Shown piece by piece: positions 48,325-57,784 of a stretch of DNA of 64,000 nt; the stretch's first letter is position 1, and each line of letters begins with the position of its first letter. The position numbers and the translations under genes are program-made. The stretch spans positions 1,178,001 to 1,242,000 of the forward strand of contig OX596345.1 of assembly GCA_951394405.1 (NCBI GenBank). The letters are read 5' to 3'. The notes beneath the pieces are model-generated. The model saw only the letters and a program-made list of their open reading frames with translations, was not told the DNA's origin and searched no databases. The stretch is from Coprinellus micaceus (taxonomy: Eukaryota > Basidiomycota > Agaricomycetes > Agaricales > Psathyrellaceae).

Positions 48325-50010
48325 TTAATCCTCCCCCGAGGAGTCAGAGTCAAAAACCAAGTAGCTATCGGGATCATTTGCTAGAAGCACGAAAGCGTTC
48401 CGTGCCTCTGGCCAGTTGTCCACCAGTTCAGGGTCTCTGTCAGCCCAGTATGTTAAGTCCTCCAAGTTCAACCTCTCAAGGTAAACATCGTGTATTTCGA
48501 CCTCGACCCCGGCACTGTTGTCTTTGAGTTTGTAGAAGTCACCGCGGTGTAGATAGAAGCCGCCCTTCGGACTTTCGAGATCGAATGGGATATAAATCCT
48601 GACTTTCTGCATGCCCTTCCTGGCGCGAGCCTCTATCAAGGTCGTTAGCCCGCCCATGGAAAATGCCTGAGCCCAGCCGGGTCCGATGTCGAGACTGATG
48701 GTTTCAAGGTTTGGGAGCAGAGCAGGGTGGTCATTAAGCACTTGAAGAACATCGCAATCGTCGTCATCCCAAAGGTTACGCAGTTGGATATCGAGGGTCA
48801 TCAGCTGAGGTAGGCACTGAAAGGTGTCAATGTAGGCGATGGTGCGGATGGCCGAAAAGCAGAGAGATAGATGCCGCAAATATTTCATTGAACGCATCGT
48901 GTGGAAGAACTCGTCGCCCAATTGCATCATGGCGAATTCCGGCCCTATCAGCCGGAGAGACTCGAGGGTGTCGAATTGGAGGTAACGGAAATGAGCGGGG
49001 AAGAATGGGAGGTGCTGTTCCGATTCCCAGTAGTCGAGCGTGAGGCTGGAGAGACTGTCCCAGCGCCAGTGGCTGGTCTGCAATTCGTCGGACTGATCAC
49101 GAGGGTCGTTCTGAGGCGCAATGGAGGCAAAACGCAGCGAGCTGCAGTTCTTCGTGAACTCAGCATAGAATCGCAGTGGAGCAGGTAGGAGGATAATGAG
49201 GTGGGTAAGTTGCTGCCACGGAAGAACGATGGTAGGGAAGTAATCTCCAGATGACACACTTCCAATCGCCACACGATGTAGGCGAGGGCAATTCGCAAAG
49301 GCTTCGATGGGTCCCCTCTCCTCCCAATCCGCCGTGCTCAGTTCATCCCCGTACGCCACGATGAGCTCTTCAAGAACAGGAAATCCTCGCTCGGGGGTCA
49401 AACTTGCGATTGACAGGAAATCCACCGACTCGCCCGCTAAGGACAGTTTAGTAAGTCGTTCATAAGACGGAGGGGGTAAAACTGCAGAGAGGAGACCCGT
49501 TGTGTCAACGTGGGTGATGAGATGAAATTCGATGTTGGAGGCTTTGGTGAGATGTTGCCATGCAGCAGCCCAGGGCATCACTATATCTCGTTCCGACATG
49601 GTATCGTCAGGAGCCTCTTCAGCGATGTACACTCGCAGCGTGGTCCAAAGGAGAGAGTAGTTCTCTGCCACCTCCTTCCACTTCTTGCACACCCGGCGAA
49701 GAAGTAAGGGTGACTCCCAGACCTTGAACGGCTTGGGATATGTGGAGAGTGCCTGCTCCCTGGCGCTGGGCATTGTCCGCATAAATATTTCACGAAGAAT
49801 GTCGTCAGATATGTTGTTAATAGGTGTCCTTTTGACCACAAGTTCGTGCAGATCGCGGCTTTGCTGCTTTTCTTCTTCTTTAAGCGGCCCAAGCTGATCC
49901 TCCAAGGCATGGATTTGTTGACGCAAAGCCTCTAGGCGTCGCCGTCGCTCTCGAATCCTTGCCGGATCTTCTGAGGGGAAGTCGGTCTTCCATCCTGTTC
50001 GGGGAGACAT
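48325..50010 (-). CDS. F-box protein with N-terminal coiled coil, 561 aa
   Basis: A single uninterrupted frame with its ATG at 50008-50010. Residues about 20-55 form a coiled coil (RRRRLEALRQQIHALEDQ). The F-box INNISDDILREIFMRTMP ... LLLRRVCKKWKEVAENYSLLW follows at about 62-120. Leucine-rich strands make up the rest (LSSLTLDYW, LRHLSLCFSA, LMTLDIQLRNLW, LETISLDIGPGW), and an acidic tail (FDSDSSGED) ends it. This coiled-coil plus F-box plus LRR layout is a large expanded family in Agaricomycetes, expected to feed substrates to an SCF ligase. A decayed paralogue lies at 51970-52981 on the other strand. Confidence 0.88.
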   Translation of the reverse strand: MSPRTGWKTDFPSEDPARIRERRRRLEALRQQIHALEDQLGPLKEEEKQQSRDLHELVVKRTPINNISDDILREIFMRTMPSAREQALSTYPKPFKVWESPLLLRRVCKKWKEVAENYSLLWTTLRVYIAEEAPDDTMSERDIVMPWAAAWQHLTKASNIEFHLITHVDTTGLLSAVLPPPSYERLTKLSLAGESVDFLSIASLTPERGFPVLEELIVAYGDELSTADWEERGPIEAFANCPRLHRVAIGSVSSGDYFPTIVLPWQQLTHLIILLPAPLRFYAEFTKNCSSLRFASIAPQNDPRDQSDELQTSHWRWDSLSSLTLDYWESEQHLPFFPAHFRYLQFDTLESLRLIGPEFAMMQLGDEFFHTMRSMKYLRHLSLCFSAIRTIAYIDTFQCLPQLMTLDIQLRNLWDDDDCDVLQVLNDHPALLPNLETISLDIGPGWAQAFSMGGLTTLIEARARKGMQKVRIYIPFDLESPKGGFYLHRGDFYKLKDNSAGVEVEIHDVYLERLNLEDLTYWADRDPELVDNWPEARNAFVLLANDPDSYLVFDSDSSGED

Positions 50011-50998
50011 CTTGACGTACCGATGATGCTCAAAGCCATCTCTCGAGCGAACTTTCCAGGTGTAGAACCTTGGTCAACGGAGGAGATAGTCAACTTCAAC
50101 TTGTTCAAGCGTCGTCCTGCGTCGTCCCGCCTCGACCTCCGAATCGATCAGGGTCACGCGATCCTGGCAAGCACACAAGTTGCCGATAATGTCAAGTCAA
50201 AATTCAACTTCGAGATCCTTTTGTTCCGCTCTTCCACTCAAGCTGATACCATGCGTTTGGAACCATATATCAGACTCGTACATCAGCCATAGCACGATGG
50301 GGGTCAGATGGAAGTGTTTTAGAGGTAATCAGGGTGCGTGCATGACTCTCCTACAGTCTGACCGTTTAAGAGGCTAAATCATGCTTCTAGTCGGTAAACA
50401 GGGACATGGATGTGCTGGGGGGTGTGACTTCCTCCTCGTCGCCGCAGCCCTAGCTCTCTGCTCGTGGAAACCCCCGAGGTAAACTCACCCTCCGCGCACC
50501 ATGGATGCGAACATCCTCCCGGTGGGCTCAAACGCGTGATTCCCGAGGACTATTCAGACTTAAATTCTCCCTTCTCTGCGTCGGGCACGGGGTGGGCATC
50601 ACCCCCGCATTCCAGGGCTTCTCTCAAAGCATCTTCTCCGTCACTGTGAATCTAACCTCACGGTCGACAGTCGCACGGCTTTTTGACCTGCTAATGCGGG
50701 GGAGAGCGGGGGCGGGGAGCCTTCCAGAGCAGAACGAGGCCACACGTGTATACTTGACGGTGCGGATCGTTCACCTCAAACATAGCAACTGACAGTGGCA
50801 GTATGAGTCGCCTTGCGACGTGTGGCAGGGGCTTCGGCTTCGACCCCGCCGTTGTGCAGGTTCGATTTCATTCAACTCAGCTCTAGCTTTTTCTTCAAAA
50901 ATTCTGGGCCTTTTCTTAAGTATCAAGCGTCTGATTTCCCTCCTTCCCTTCAGCCAAGCCCTTGCCGTTGCCTCTCGAAAGGATTGACTCTACCCACC
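50011..50998. other. Intergenic, no gene seen
   Basis: About 1 kb between two divergent genes, so it holds both promoters. The last 120 bp before 50999 are pyrimidine-rich (a likely transcription start region). The sequence around the downstream ATG is CCACCATGC, a good initiation context. Confidence 0.45.
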
Positions 50999-51539
50999 AT
51001 GCTCGGCAAAGTCGTTGCTCTCGCCCCACTAGCACTGCTAGTCCCACTCACGTCTGCTGTACCCCAAGCGCCGGGCCCGTCAGCGTTGCCCCAGTGCACC
51101 TACGTCTGTCCCACCCTTGACAAGGCAGGCTGGCAAGCTGTTCCGTTCATGGACCCGAGCCCGACGGAGATATTCTGCAGTTATCCAACTGTCGCCAATG
51201 AAAACCCACTCGATTTCTACTGCATCTACTCCAAGGTAATCGCACACCATCTCTAATTATGGTCCCACCCCACGGTTTCTAACTAGCTTGTCTCGTTGCC
51301 TCGCGTAGATTGATGCCCACCTCGTTTTCGACCACAATGCTGGCCTGTGCGAGGATTACGCGACGTGCACGTTCCCGGGTGGCAGGCGCCCCCTCAGACT
51401 TGGGGGAAGCAGGAACACCCTGCCCGCCAGGCGCCCCAAATCTCTCTCGAATGTGGCATCAGATATTCGCCCCAGCGTCATGAAAACGCGCGTGGCCCTT
51501 GGGAAGGGGAAGAAGCGCGCGCCAACCAAGACTATTTGA
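50999..51539 (+). CDS. Small secreted cysteine-containing protein, 155 aa
   Basis: Exons 50999-51235 and 51309-51539, 468 nt. The first about 19 residues (MLGKVVALAPLALLVPLTSA) form a signal peptide with a likely cut before VPQAP. The mature N-terminal domain has six Cys (QCTYVCPTL, IFCSYP, FYCIYSK, GLCEDYATC), which may form three disulfides. The C-terminal about 55 residues are basic and rich in Arg/Lys/Ser. The size and Cys content are those of fungal small secreted proteins. The role (cell wall, host interaction or other) is not deducible. No homologous family was recognised. Confidence 0.7.
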
Positions 51540-51969
51540 CGAGATAGATAGACGTGTATGGACGTATTCTCGACGTCCCCACAACCCACCCTCTCGGACC
51601 TCATGCAGCGAATAACCTTCTTCTGCGACCGAAATATATTCGTCGTTTAATTCCCCGCGTTCCCACCAGGTACTCCAAATTTTGTCTATAAGTGCTGAAG
51701 CTACCGAAGGGTTTGAGGAAATTTCCAAGTGGAAATGCGAGTATGGCAAGCCCTGGGCTCGAACGCGAGCTGATCGCGTCTGGTGTTTGGGCGAATTTGC
51801 TGCCTAAGTGACGGCTCTTGAGCCGATGCGCTTCTCTGCTTGTTCCCCTTCATCTATCAGCAATCCGCGCAGAACTTGATAAGAGGATGCAACAAGGTAC
51901 TACATCTTGCAAGGCGAGGGCCTGTCAAATTCCACGAATCTGACATCTTCGTAGAAGCACAATGTACCC
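51540..51969. other. Intergenic, no gene seen
   Basis: 3' flank of the secreted-protein gene. Nothing recognisable. Confidence 0.35.
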
Positions 51970-52981
51970 AGACCTTGCGCCAGCAGATAGACGCCCTACC
52001 TCGCCAAATACACGCATTGGAACGCCAGCTCGCAAAGTTCGAAAGGCAGCGTAATTGAGAGCTACACGGGCTTGCGGTGAAAATGGCACCAATCAATGAC
52101 ATCCCAGACGACGTTCTCGGGGATCTTTGCTCGGAAACTACCCGGTGCTTGCGAGCTGGCACTTTCCACTGCGTGCTCCCACCCGTTCGGGAGTTTAGAG
52201 TCGCCTGCACTCCCCCGATTGGCCCGTAAAAAGTGGAGAGAAGTGGCGGTGAACTATTCCCTCCTGTGGGCCTCTGCGCGCGTATGTCACTGCCAAAACT
52301 CATCGGGGATTTAGGTCGAACCGAGGCGCGTTGGTGAGTCGGTTAGGAGCCTCCCGACGCTCCGCCAAAGCCCGCAGTCTGGAGTTCCACGTTATCAGCC
52401 ATATTCGCGTCGACGGGCTCCCTGCGATGCCGCCCCCGCCGCCCTACTTACGAACGGTTGCTTACTCGAGGACCTCGTTATTGATAAGTCCTACGACAAT
52501 CTTCGAGAATAGTTCCCTTCTGCGACGCATCGCGCTGGGATGTGTATCGGCTGACGACTACTTCCCGACAATAATTCTCCCGTGGCAACAGCTCACTCAC
52601 TTCATCATACTCTTCGACGTAACTTATCGACTCTTATCCTAGACGTCGGACCGGGATGGACCTCGTCCTTCTCTGCGGAAACTTTAGAGTCCTTCATCGA
52701 AAGACGAGCGCTTTTGTCTATCAGAAAGCGACTACGACAGGCCGTCATGTATGTTCCCAGCTATTTGGAGAGTAGTCGGACGGGCGGTCTGACTATTGAA
52801 TATTGAGGCGTTAAGGGCCGTTCAGAGCCGAAGCAGGGTTGACATCGACATCAGGGACGTGATGGCAGAAAGGCATAACTTGGAGGGTGCATATCACTGG
52901 GCGGACCGAGACGAGGAACTGGTCAGCAATTGGCCAGAGTCACGGAATGCCTTCGTGACTTTCCGAGCCCATACCATCTAG
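51970..52981 (+). pseudogene. Decayed, internally deleted paralogue of the F-box gene
   Basis: Reads TLRQQIDALPRQIHALERQ, a stop, ELHGLAVKMAPINDIPDDVLG, a frameshift, then KKWREVAVNYSLLW, DDYFPTIILPWQQLTHFIIL, LILDVGPGWTSSFS, YVPSYLESSRTGG and HWADRDEELVSNWPESRNAF. Every block has a counterpart, in order, in the intact gene at 48325-50010 (for example YWADRDPELVDNWPEARNAF). About 180-190 residues of the central leucine-rich part are missing between WQQLTHFIIL and LDVGPGW. The tail after the last block is also gone. It is inverted relative to the intact copy. Confidence 0.85.
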
Positions 52982-53097
52982 AATTCTGCATGAACTCTCA
53001 GATCTCATTCCCCCAAGGAATGATGTATTTAATTTAATAACACGGGAGTAAATGCGGGAAATCCATCCAATCGCGAATTATGTTATTACATGGGCAT

Positions 53098-53125
53098 AAG
53101 ATCTTAAGATCTAAGATCTTAAGAT
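53098..53125. repeat. Quasi-palindrome of AAGATCTT units
   Basis: Three overlapping AAGATCTT-type units give a 25-bp quasi-palindrome at 53101-53125, broken only by one central base. It lies about 40 bp beyond the stop codon of the CsbD/Hmp1-like gene at 53162. Confidence 0.8.
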
Positions 53126-53161
53126 GATGAGGTATTAATATATTACAGTCCATGTTCTGCT

Positions 53162-53599
53162 TTAGAACTTGTTGAGGTTTTGCTGGGCCTCGCCCTTATC
53201 GTGTTGGATGTTTCCTGAAATCCCAGTCAGATTCACTATGGCACACAGGCAATCAAATCACCAACTCACCCCTGGTCTCCTGACTGCGGTCGCCAGTCAC
53301 AGCACCTATGACTGCATCCTTCTTGCCCGCTACGCGGTCGGAGACGCCCTCGGCCCAAGCTTTTGCCTGAGCGGCGTTGTACTCGGCCTCCCCAGCGGCG
53401 TGCTCTTGCTTGCCGGAGTCGACCCAAGAGGTGGCCCCAGTCACATTGCCGACGGACTCAACGACGGTCCCCTTTACGGAGTGGAATTGGCCGTTGACCT
53501 TACTGTATATCGAGTCAGCGATGGGCACCGGAGAATGACCATGGCGATGGCGACTTACGAAGGCTCGCCAGAGAAGGTGTTGGAAGCAGAACTGGACAT
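53162..53599 (-). CDS. CsbD/Hmp1-like protein A, 108 aa
   Basis: Exons 53599-53559, 53502-53270 and 53214-53162 total 327 nt. After a short leader (MSSSASNTFSGEPS) the body reads FHSVKGTVVESVGNVTGATSW, then KQEHAAGEAEYNAAQAKAWAEG, DRVAGKKDAVIGAVTGDRSQE and a last exon DKGEAQQNLNKF. The K-G-x-x-x-E-x-x-G-x-x-T-G pattern is that of the CsbD-like fold. In Ustilago the family is named for a protein that recognises mismatched and cruciform DNA (Hmp1). Other members are stress-induced. The protein is very hydrophilic. The intron positions match those of gene B exactly, and exon 2 is 233 nt in both, so the two are paralogues. Confidence 0.88.
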
Positions 53600-54294
53600 T
53601 GCGGTTAGTGTTAGGGTGGTTGGGTGGGCTGGCTGGTCTGAGTAGTGTTGGGGAATTTCTGGGGAATGTAGCAGAGATGCAAGGTCCATTATATACCCTC
53701 TCGGGATCGCTGTATACGATGTCATCCTCGCTTCCAAGTTTTTGCGTTCTAGAGCCTCAAGCAAGAATGAACTTCTGGGTATGACGTAGTCTGGTTCCTC
53801 ATAATTCCGTGAGAGCATCCAGGATCCTTTTTTGAATCCCGTGGCTATCCTGATTCGCGCATTCGAAGAATAGTCCGAGGACCTGTGCAACGAAGAGGGT
53901 CCATGTTTGCCCTCCTCCGAGCCGTGTGACGTCACTTCCTTCCATAACAGGCTGCAATTTCGTCACATCAGGCGAAGCCAAACAACGCGTCGCGTCGGAG
54001 TGGGGCGCTTATGTCGCAGTGACGCCGATGACGAGTCCTGCATCATAGCGCCCCAGCCCGCTCGGGATCCGACTTGCGATCGCGCCTTCCACACCGACCC
54101 AGTCGTCATCGCAGTCGCTGCGAAAGTGAGGAGAAGGGGGAGGATCCAACGTTTGACGTAAGTCCGGGCGGAAGAGAACGAAGAATAAGGAGACTCTACC
54201 GTATATAAGGAGGACAGGTTGAGAGGCAGGACCGCAGGAACTCACTCCAACCACCCACATCAGAACAAATCTTTTTACAACCAACTTAATCAGC
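53600..54294. promoter_or_regulatory. Divergent promoter between the two CsbD/Hmp1-like genes
   Basis: A TATATAA-type box lies 80-95 nt before each ATG: one on the minus strand at about 53689-53695 and one on the plus strand at 54202-54208. The octamer TGACGTCA (53927-53934) sits almost exactly midway. Such palindromes bind ATF/CREB-type bZIP factors, which in fungi act in stress responses. No other gene fits in the interval. Confidence 0.6.
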
Positions 54295-54718
54295 ATGTCC
54301 TTCAACGAACCCAGGTAAGATACCCCCTCGATCTGCCCTCGCCACAACGATTGGAGCCAACGTTCTCAACAGCAAGACCTCTGGTCAGTACCACTCCACC
54401 AAGGGCAACGTCGTTGAGGCCGTCGGGAACGTAACTGGCGCTTCCTCATGGACCGAGTCCGGAAAGCAGGAGCACGCCCAGGGTGAGGCCGAGTATAAGG
54501 CCGCCCAGACCAAGGGGTACGCTGAAGGGACCGCCGACCGCCTCGGCGGAAAGAAGGACGCCATTGTCGGCGCCGTCACTGGGGATAGGTCGCAAGAAGC
54601 TTCTGGTGCGTTACCCTCCAATGTTGGTCAGCATGTATTGGGACTAAAAAGTGTTCTTACAGGTAACGCCCGACGCGACAAGGGAGAGGCTCAGCAGGAG
54701 TTCAATAAGCGCGTTTGA
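54295..54718 (+). CDS. CsbD/Hmp1-like protein B, 102 aa
   Basis: Exons 54295-54314, 54373-54605 and 54663-54718 total 309 nt. The body reads YHSTKGNVVEAVGNVTGASSW, KQEHAQGEAEYKAAQTKGYAEG, DRLGGKKDAIVGAVTGDRSQE and DKGEAQQEFNKRV. It has the same domain, exon pattern and size as protein A and is transcribed away from it. It is closer to the family consensus than A (for example KGYAEGTADRLGGKKDA). Role by family: small hydrophilic stress-related DNA-binding or DNA-associated protein. The exact function is unproven. Confidence 0.9.
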
Positions 54719-55836
54719 GCGCCTTTCTATAGACTCATGATTTTCACGCCGACCCTTGTAAACTCTTGTGTACCATCAGCTCCGTGTGTGTATAACGGCG
54801 TCTTGTAATGCATAACAAACCCCATAATTCGGGTTATTTTGGTCCCGCTGCGAAGAGGGTTCACAATTTAGTGTAAACGCAGCGTGGCTGGGGGTACAGA
54901 GCTGATTATGAACTCCTTTCCCTCTGTTCTCCGAGTCGTTGGTCACCGGGAATATGGGTTTCCCGTCTAGCGCCCGTCCACGCTGAGTCATCATGATCCG
55001 TGACAGAGCACGAGCCGCACTGCTCTTTCGTCTTCTCCACCGTGACCATCTCTGCCCCCTGCCGTTCGCCATGCAACCTCCTCTCCCATCGCACCTTCCT
55101 AGCTTCTCCATCCGGGGTCGAGCGATTGGGGTTCGGTACAACGCGGAGATAAAGGCTCTAAATGAGGAGAAAAGGGCGATAGAGGAATGCTGCCTGAGCG
55201 TATTTCGAAAGTACCGACGGCGAAGGGGTCGACAGTTTCAATTTTGCTCTCCTTTCAGCACTGGCCGGGTTCAACGTCCCTCAATCCGCATCTAGTCCAA
55301 CAGCCTTGCTCTGTTCATGGTAGTCGACGACCAGCACTAAATCTCAAGGGCAGTGGATGGGATGAACAGAGAGACAGTATTAGATTCGAGGCTGGCCGCT
55401 GCCTCTGGGGGTTCCAGCGATGTAATCCCATTTCCCTATTCGTGTGTCTTGTACGCGCACAAGGCAATCGTTTGGCTAAAAAATATGCTATTCGCGCAGG
55501 GTGGTCGAGCACGACCGACGATAGAATTGCGCCTATGGGGCCGTCCATTTACGGGGACAGGGGCGCCCCTTCTGCTTTGTGCCTCAAGAAGTGTCTCCGA
55601 GTTGGATAACCCTTTCAACTTTGCTTAAGATCGCTTGCGCCTACTACGGGCCCCAAAGCGACCAGGACCGTAGGCGGAGCCATGTTCATTGGCATGTGGG
55701 GGTATTCCATGCAATGCAGGGCTCGAACAAACGGCGGTGTGGCTTCTATTTATTGACCCTGGTGCGTTCGTAGTTTCGTTTCCTTCCCGGTGTCTCTATC
55801 TGATTTTTATAGAATGGGCGCCTTTGGCATCTATAG
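54719..55836. other. 1.1 kb without a confident gene
   Basis: A plus frame at 55071-55295 reads RGRAIGVRYNAEIKALNEEK and may be an exon of an unidentified gene, but nothing joins to it. The hairpin formed by ATGGGCGCC (55814-55822) and GGCGCCTCAT (55836-55845) is at the right end. Confidence 0.3.
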
Positions 55837-56106
55837 GCGCCTCATGGAGGTTCGCCGGACATTTCAGCTTTAAGAACTCCAAAATCAGGTACAGAGGGGG
55901 CGCCGCCTCCCCCAGAGTTCTACCCCATCGACCCGTCCACGCCTCGCCCATCTCGCCCTTCAGCCCAAGAATCAGCCGCGCATCGCTCCCGAGCCGCCGC
56001 CAACGTATTCCCTGTCCTCTTCGATACCGCCACCACGAACGAGGGTCGCAACGGAGTGATTCCATGGCCACAAGGGTGTGGCAAGGCGGAAGGTGTCCAC
56101 GTTTAG
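55837..56106 (+). CDS. Possible terminal exon fragment, Pro-rich
   Basis: After a good acceptor (TTTGGCATCTATAG) the frame reads APHGGSPDISALRTPKSG, then EGAPPPPEFYPIDPSTPRP and ends GKAEGVHV at a TAG. The EGAPPPPEF motif recurs in the cytosolic tails of the surface proteins near 60 and 61.5 kb, so this may be a fragment of a third relative. No upstream exon was found. Confidence 0.3.
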   Translation, partial: APHGGSPDISALRTPKSGTEGAPPPPEFYPIDPSTPRPSRPSAQESAAHRSRAAANVFPVLFDTATTNEGRNGVIPWPQGCGKAEGVHV

Positions 56107-57784
56107 GAAACGAGGGGCTGCAATCGACAGTCGCGAGGGGAGCGTGGAGAGGATCCACCTCCGTATTGTGAACGTCGTACCCTTGTGAACCAATTGCGCC
56201 TCGCGCGCCACCGTCCTTTGTTCTCTGGTGTGGCGGCCGAGGCAATTCAAGTTCCCCAGGGCGCCTATGTGAAGGAGTGACTCTCACTCAGTGACGCGTC
56301 CCTTAATGGGCGCCTACGGTGCTATCCCGGTGGCGGCGGAATTAAGCCTTCACCATGGGCGCCATAATTGCTCGTCGAACGACGCCTCCTCACGACAACC
56401 CTTATCCGGAGTACTCACCCTGCCCTTTGGGGCCTCCCTCGCACCTTGTGACCGATCTTAAGGTTTCAGCTTCTCAAACTTGGCCAGCACGCCCAAGTAC
56501 GCACACCACCTTCTCTACTCCGACCAATACAAAACAGACGGAGGAAGTCCAAGAAACGTTGGAGAAGAAGGTGGTGTGATGTTCTGCCGAGAGAGCTGCG
56601 CCGTAAGCTCTGAAACGGTGACTTGTGTCATAAGGCCCAGCCTCAGGTATGTAACCTCTTTTGTTCGTCACTTGACGGATAATTTGCTCATGGATCCCAG
56701 ATAGAGTGTTGGGATATCCTCGTCCGCCCTAGGATACTGAAGGCGGAGAGTGCATAGAGAGACTGTCAGGGCACAGACTGTCTCTCTGACGGCTTGACAA
56801 GGGGCTCAGGGGGAATCTCGGACCTTGAAACGTACTAGAACGATACGCTCCGCCTTTCCAGATAGCACCCAGACGCCGTCGTCGCACTTGCCTTCTGAGG
56901 CATACCTCTTTCTGGCAGGTTTGAATGGAGATCCATCCTTGCTATCTTTGGGTACTTCCCCAAGGACGTCGGAAGATTGCAACTTTGGGGTCCTTCTCGT
57001 CGGTCAGGGGACTGGCGGGCCATAATCCTGGGCGCGCGCCCTGGTCACTTGAAGAGGCGTGGTGCGGAGGGCGGTAACGTCAAAAGGGCTCCTCACTCGT
57101 CACTGTGAGGACCCGAGGAAGGGGCGCAGCCTTCGGTGCTAACTCCGGCAATATGCGGGGTCTTGGCTACCATTTTGGGGTTATGAATTCGGCACGTGTT
57201 GGATGTTGTTCCTACTCCATATATTGGCCGTCCTTCGCGACCATGACGCCCAACTATCCCTGTCAGGCGAAGGCCCACGGCCAGTAGCCCACACTCTTTC
57301 TCGCTCTCACGCAGGGCGACCTCTCTTCACCTCGCAAACTCCTTCAGTCGGAGTATTGTAGGTTTCATGGCTTCGTTCCACTTCACCGCATCTCGTAACC
57401 GCCGTTCTGGCTTTTAACAGGATATGACCCACTCCTAATCCCCGTTTCCTTCATTGCTTGAAGACATCGAGCCCAGTCAAACGTGTTTCTCGAGACGCCG
57501 TTCCCTGCTCTCAACGAAGGCCAGCTCAGATACCTTTACGGCCCCGGCTTCAACTACCACACCGGAGCCAACTGGGACGACAACCCCACCTCACACCCAC
57601 CAACTCCCCGGAGTGGTGGCGACCCACTCTTCTCTACCATAGACTTCACTCCCGTCACGAACCCTTCTACACGTCAACCACAATCTATATTTTAATCCCA
57701 CGCACTCCCCCCTCCCTTCGACAACCTCATCGGATTCCTTACCACGTCCGTTACCACTCTTCGACCCCAATCAACCTGACAGGA
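56107..57784. other. 1.7 kb without a confident gene
   Basis: Contains two further copies of ATGGGCGCC (56306-56314, 56355-56363) and a short plus frame from 56355 that I could not connect. The open frame of the following gene extends upstream to 57458, but the part before 57785 has no conserved look. Confidence 0.35.

Noticed and set aside
51725..51780. A tRNA-like GGCTCGAAC stretch
   Set aside because: No acceptor stem or anticodon arm can be formed around it.
55796..56287. 163-codon minus-strand frame
   Set aside because: It is the antisense of the Pro-rich exon at 55837-56106, which has a good acceptor and a motif shared with nearby genes.
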